A DNA stretch of 64,000 nt from Pseudomonadota bacterium (GTDB lineage: Bacteria; Pseudomonadota; Gammaproteobacteria; Xanthomonadales; Xanthomonadaceae), in assembly GCA_023386795.1 (NCBI GenBank), contig JAEWJB010000188.1, forward strand, positions 1-64,000, read 5' to 3'. Below the pieces are notes generated by a model. That model was not told where the DNA came from. It did no database searches and saw only the letters and a list, made by a program, of their open reading frames with translations. Of the stretch, positions 60,525 to 64,000 are shown one piece after another. The position numbers were made by a program, and so were the translations under genes. Position 1 is the first letter of the stretch, and every line of letters starts with the position of its first letter.

Positions 60525-61517
60525 ATGTCGTTGCGAAGAATCGACCTAAACCTGTTCCTGGTCTTCGAGGCCATCCTGGAGCAAGGCAGCATCGTGGCGG
60601 CCAGCCGACACTTGTCGGTTACGCCATCGGCCGTCAGCCACGCGCTGGCCCGGCTGCGCGACGCGCTCGACGATCCGCTCTTCGTACTCACCGACAAGGG
60701 GATGATGCCCACATCCAAGGCGCGGGCGCTCGCGCCCCACGTGCAAGGCGGCCTCGAACGTATCGAGAAGGCACTGCGTGCCAAGCCGTTCGCGCCCGAA
60801 AGCGCGGTGCGCACGTTCCGCATCGCGATGTCCGACTACTCGGGCGGCGTCATTCTTCCGTTGCTCATGAGGCGCCTGCAATCCGCCGCACCGGGCATCG
60901 ACCTGCGCATTTTTCCTTTCGACCGGGAAACCACCATGCAGCAGATCGACGACGGACGACTCGACGCGGTGGTCGGCTGGTTTACCGCACTGCCCTCGCG
61001 CTTGCGCCGGCAACTGTTGTGGCGCGATACCGAAACCCTCATCGTGCGCCGCGGGCATCCGTTGAGCCAGGGTCCGGTAACGCGCGAGGCGCTGCTCCAG
61101 TACCCGCACGTGGTGATCGAGCTCACCGGCACCGGCGATGTCTACAGCGACGGATTCCTGGAAGAGGATGGTGTCGTCCGGCGCGTGTGGCTCGAACGCC
61201 TCCTGCTGGACGCGCGGGGTGACGGCACCGAGATCGTCGGCCGCGCCGCGCTGTCGGTGCCCCACTACGCCGACGTGATCCCGGTGGTGCTGGCTACCGA
61301 TTTCGTGGCGACGGTGCCGGCGTCCTATGCCGCGCCGGCGGTGGCCGATGGGTCGATCATCACGCTGCCTACGCCGCACGAGCCCACCATCGGTCATCTC
61401 GAGGCGGTCTGGCATGAGCGCAGCGATACCGACGATGCCCTGCGATGGCTACTGCTGCAGGCCGGCGAAGCCGCCCGCGAAATGCAGGTCATGACGGGCG
61501 CGCCAGTCGTCGCGTGA
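60525..61517 (+). CDS. LysR-type transcriptional regulator
   Basis: This 330-aa protein has an N-terminal LysR helix-turn-helix (LVFEAILEQGSIVAASRHLS, then VTPSAVSHALARLRDALDDP) and a substrate-binding-type sensor domain (AVRTFRIAMSDYSGGVILPL). I chose the ATG at 60525 after ACGAGGAGGC; the longer frame to 60468 lacks conserved sequence. Its effector and targets are unknown. It lies alone between two other regulators. Confidence 0.92.
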   Translation: MSLRRIDLNLFLVFEAILEQGSIVAASRHLSVTPSAVSHALARLRDALDDPLFVLTDKGMMPTSKARALAPHVQGGLERIEKALRAKPFAPESAVRTFRIAMSDYSGGVILPLLMRRLQSAAPGIDLRIFPFDRETTMQQIDDGRLDAVVGWFTALPSRLRRQLLWRDTETLIVRRGHPLSQGPVTREALLQYPHVVIELTGTGDVYSDGFLEEDGVVRRVWLERLLLDARGDGTEIVGRAALSVPHYADVIPVVLATDFVATVPASYAAPAVADGSIITLPTPHEPTIGHLEAVWHERSDTDDALRWLLLQAGEAAREMQVMTGAPVVA

Positions 61518-61614
61518 GCGATGCTCAGCATGGGCGTGAATAGATTTCAGTGTGAAGCCAGGCGACCGCGTGCTTTCATGGCGATGCCTTCCACACACGC
61601 CCGCGCGCGGCAAT

Positions 61615-62298
61615 ATGATCAGGGTGATGATTGCCGACGACCACCCGCTTCTAATCGAAGGGGTCGCATCGGTCCTGGATAACCAGCCGGACATGCAACT
61701 CGTCTGCGAGGCCGGGGACGGCCGCGAGGCGATCGCGCAGTACAGGGCGATGCTGCCCGACGTGGTGCTGATGGACGTGCAGATGCCGCGGATGGATGGC
61801 ATCACCGCGACCCGGCATATCCGCGACCTTGCGCCGGCGGCCAAGGTCATCATCCTGACCACCTATCGAGGCGATGTCCCCGCCCTGTCGGCCTTCGCCG
61901 CCGGCGCCCAGGGCTTCCTGCTCAAGAGCATGCTGCGTGCGGAGCTGGTTATCGCCATCCGCGCGGTGGCCGCAGGCAAGCGCTGGATCCCCGCACCGGT
62001 GGCCCGCGCACTGGCGGACCATGCCGCGCAGGAGCAGTTGACGCGCAGGGAGCTGCAGGTGCTCGAACGCATCGCCGCCGGTCACGGCAACAAGCTGATC
62101 GCCACCGAACTCGGCATCAGTGCCGATACCGTCAAGGCCCACGTCAAGAACATCCTCGCCAAGTTGCAGGCCTCTGACCGTACCCATGCGGTCACCACGG
62201 CATTGCGGCGCGGCTACATGCAGCTTGGGCCGGCGGCCGAAGAAAGCTGCGACCTGTCGTTGTCGTCGTGGCCACTCGCCGGTCCATGCCGCGCCTGA
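61615..62298 (+). CDS. NarL/FixJ-family response regulator (orphan)
   Basis: This 227-aa protein has a receiver domain with the acidic pair DD at 9-10, phospho-acceptor Asp 54 (VLMDVQMPRMDG) and Lys 104 (FLLKSM). It is followed by a LuxR-type helix-turn-helix (LTRRELQVLERIAAGHGNKL, then ELGISADTVKAHVKNIL). No sensor kinase is encoded within the window on either side. The start at 61615 (MIRVMIADDH) begins the receiver directly. Confidence 0.93.
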   Translation: MIRVMIADDHPLLIEGVASVLDNQPDMQLVCEAGDGREAIAQYRAMLPDVVLMDVQMPRMDGITATRHIRDLAPAAKVIILTTYRGDVPALSAFAAGAQGFLLKSMLRAELVIAIRAVAAGKRWIPAPVARALADHAAQEQLTRRELQVLERIAAGHGNKLIATELGISADTVKAHVKNILAKLQASDRTHAVTTALRRGYMQLGPAAEESCDLSLSSWPLAGPCRA

Positions 62299-62507
62299 GT
62301 TTCGCCGCATTCGCCACGTCGGCGGGCGTGGCCTCACGAAGGGGCGCGGTGCCCCCACCTTCCTGACGTACTCGGTCGGCGTGCTACTCAAATGAGCGAT
62401 GCACGCGAAGCACGATCATGCCGACACTCGGGTAGCGCGCGGCGGTCCTGCCTCCGGCCGCGCATCTCCCGCATGCCCCCGGACACGAGGTGCTTGGCGA
62501 TGCCCGC

Positions 62508-62963
62508 ATGAAGACCACGAACATCGACCGGATGCTCGATTTCGACGACGCATGGAATCGCCGTGACTGGGCATGCCTGGCCAAGCTGGTAAGCGAAGGC
62601 ATCGTGGCCCACGTCGAAGGGCTGGGCACGCTGGTCGGACGAAATGCATTCGTGCGCGCAAACCGTGCTTTCTGCCTGGTGTGCCCGGATGCGCGCATGA
62701 ACACCTCCCCGTACCTGGCCATGCTCTCCGGCGCCGACCAGCGACGCACCGCCTCGATCTGCCGATTGACCGGCACCCATTGGGGCTGGGCGCCGCAAGA
62801 GGGCCAGCCTCCACGACGGATAGCGCAACGCTTCGACGTGCTCAGCTGTGCCTTCACCACCTGGACCGGCGGGCATATCACCGAGCAGTTCCGCATCACG
62901 GGACGTCTGCCCGCCCCCCTCTACCTGCCCCTGCGCGCTGCCGGACTCGGCGATCGCGCCTGA
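62508..62963 (+). CDS. SnoaL-like polyketide cyclase / NTF2-fold protein
   Basis: This 151-aa protein begins MKTTNIDRMLDFDDAWNRRD, then WACLAKLVSEGIVAHVEGLG, the typical N-terminal helix-pair of SnoaL-like and NTF2-fold proteins. A conserved His (AHVEGLG) and the later TASICRLTGTHWGWAPQEGQ fit a small-molecule pocket. Its substrate is unknown. It follows the response regulator after 209 bases without other features. Confidence 0.8.
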   Translation: MKTTNIDRMLDFDDAWNRRDWACLAKLVSEGIVAHVEGLGTLVGRNAFVRANRAFCLVCPDARMNTSPYLAMLSGADQRRTASICRLTGTHWGWAPQEGQPPRRIAQRFDVLSCAFTTWTGGHITEQFRITGRLPAPLYLPLRAAGLGDRA

Positions 62964-63098
62964 CGCCTCCTCGCGCGCGCGGCGACTACCCATTTGGCGG
63001 ATGGCGACCGTGGCGCGGCCACACAGAATTCTTCCTCGTTGGCGCGGGCGATGTGCGCGCGCCCTGTCGTCCATTCCCACACACAGGCGAGGCACAGC

Positions 63099-64000
63099 AT
63101 GATCACCCAACCGTTCCAGAAGCGGGCCTTCGACGCCGTGGCCGGCGCGTTGCCCTTTGCCCTCGACGAATCCAAGGTGTCGGTGACCGACGGCGTTGCC
63201 TACGTCAAGAGCCCCGTCAAGGTGCACGACTACGCCGTCGGCGTCATGGCCGTGTACGGCCTGCTGATCGAGCGCATCGGCGTCATGCGTGGCTTGCCCG
63301 CGCAGACACTGCGCCTCAATCGCCGCTTGTCCGGGCTGCTGCTCAACTCGGGGCAGATGCAGTTCATGAACGGCTATTCGTGTTTCCTGGACACCTGGCC
63401 GGTGGGGCCCGACAACGGCACCTTCCGCGCCAAGGATGGCCGCTACGTCACCATGATCGGCCTGTTCCCCCACCTGCGCGATGCGATCCTCGATTACCTG
63501 GAATGTGCCAACTCGGCCGGCGCGATCCAGCGCGCCGTCGAACGCAGGACGGCGCAGGAACTCGAGGACGGCATGGCCGCCCGGCGGTTGCCGGCCGGCA
63601 TCGTGCGCAGCCTGGACGAGTGGTTGAGTTTGCCGCAGGGCGAGCAGACCGCGGCGCGCCCGATGTTCGATCTGGAGCAGGTCGCCGGCGGTGGCCGCCG
63701 CCGGCTGGGCCCGGCGCGGCATCGCCCCCTGGAAGGCTTGCGCGTGGTCGAGCTGACCCACCTGGTGGCGGGCCCGACCGTCGGCCGCATGCTCGCCGAA
63801 CAAGGGGCCGAGGTGATTACGGTACAGGCGCCGACCGGCGACTGGGTGCTGCCCCTCTGGCTGGACGTGAACTGGGGCAAGAAGAGCGTACTGCTGGACC
63901 TCAAGGGGCGGCTCGGCAAGGCCAAGCTGGCCAAGCTGCTCGCGGGTGCCGACGTGCTGGTGGACAGCTACGGCCCCGGTTCGCTGGAACGTCTGGGCCT
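63099..64000 (+). CDS. CaiB/BaiF CoA-transferase family protein, C-terminus outside window
   Basis: The plus-strand frame from the ATG at 63099 is open to the window edge (300 codons). The second half matches the family III CoA-transferase start: HRPLEGLRVVELTHLVAGPT, then GRMLAEQGAEVITVQAPTGD and LDVNWGKKSVLLDLKGRLGK. The first 200 residues are an N-terminal extension that includes MNGYSCFLDTWPVGP, so the protein is probably longer than a single-domain CaiB (a two-domain or duplicated form). The catalytic Asp lies beyond the edge. The acyl substrates are unknown. Confidence 0.85.
   Translation, partial: MITQPFQKRAFDAVAGALPFALDESKVSVTDGVAYVKSPVKVHDYAVGVMAVYGLLIERIGVMRGLPAQTLRLNRRLSGLLLNSGQMQFMNGYSCFLDTWPVGPDNGTFRAKDGRYVTMIGLFPHLRDAILDYLECANSAGAIQRAVERRTAQELEDGMAARRLPAGIVRSLDEWLSLPQGEQTAARPMFDLEQVAGGGRRRLGPARHRPLEGLRVVELTHLVAGPTVGRMLAEQGAEVITVQAPTGDWVLPLWLDVNWGKKSVLLDLKGRLGKAKLAKLLAGADVLVDSYGPGSLERLG

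Overview
The window is GC-rich DNA (low-GC only inside one phage cargo gene) from a gammaproteobacterium. It most resembles Xanthomonadaceae/Lysobacteraceae: carbohydrate-utilisation TonB-receptor loci with halogenase-like genes, a Cf1/phiLf-like filamentous phage, and a gammaproteobacterial dif site. No rRNA, tRNA or CRISPR array was seen.

Region 1 (1-20838, all minus strand) is most of an extracellular contractile injection system (eCIS; Afp/PVC/MAC-like) operon. In transcription order it has a sigma-54 activator, a terminator, a near-perfect -24/-12 promoter, a small protein, sheath, tube, a zinc-ribbon protein, a Pro/Ala-rich protein, a DUF4255 cap-like protein, a AAA+ ATPase, a small protein, a 1456-aa DUF4157 protein with a nuclease-like C-terminus, a small acidic protein, and baseplate/hub/spike/PAAR/gp25/J-like parts. 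It runs off the left edge. Most junctions are ATGA overlaps or short gaps.

Region 2 (21041-22351) is a divergent metal-sensor/exporter pair of the DmeR-DmeF type.

Region 3 (22422-50087) is a carbohydrate-utilisation region. One operon has a TonB receptor, two flavin-dependent halogenase-like proteins, SapC and a JmjC/cupin-like protein. It is followed by a glycosidase-like protein, an outer-membrane beta-barrel protein and a polysaccharide deacetylase. A second locus is built for mannosides: TonB receptor, GH2 beta-mannosidase, two GH92 alpha-mannosidases, a LacI regulator, a PfkB kinase and an AGE-family isomerase. Five copies of a GATCGATC-centred palindrome lie upstream of the divergent TonB receptor/GH92 pair and of lacI, which defines a likely local regulon. 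Extracellular and periplasmic trimming would release mannose, which would be isomerised to fructose and phosphorylated.

Region 4 (50827-58823) is an inovirus integrated at a dif-type XerCD site, so the window probably lies at the chromosome terminus. The structural and replication genes are on the minus strand. A divergent repressor sits at the right end. Three plus-strand genes at the left end include a low-GC cargo gene with a HEPN-like RNAIVH motif. A diverged copy of the phage left end lies beyond the right att site.

Region 5 (58823-64000) holds a bdcR/bdcA pair, a LysR regulator, an orphan NarL-type response regulator, a SnoaL-like protein and the start of a CaiB/BaiF CoA-transferase cut by the window edge.
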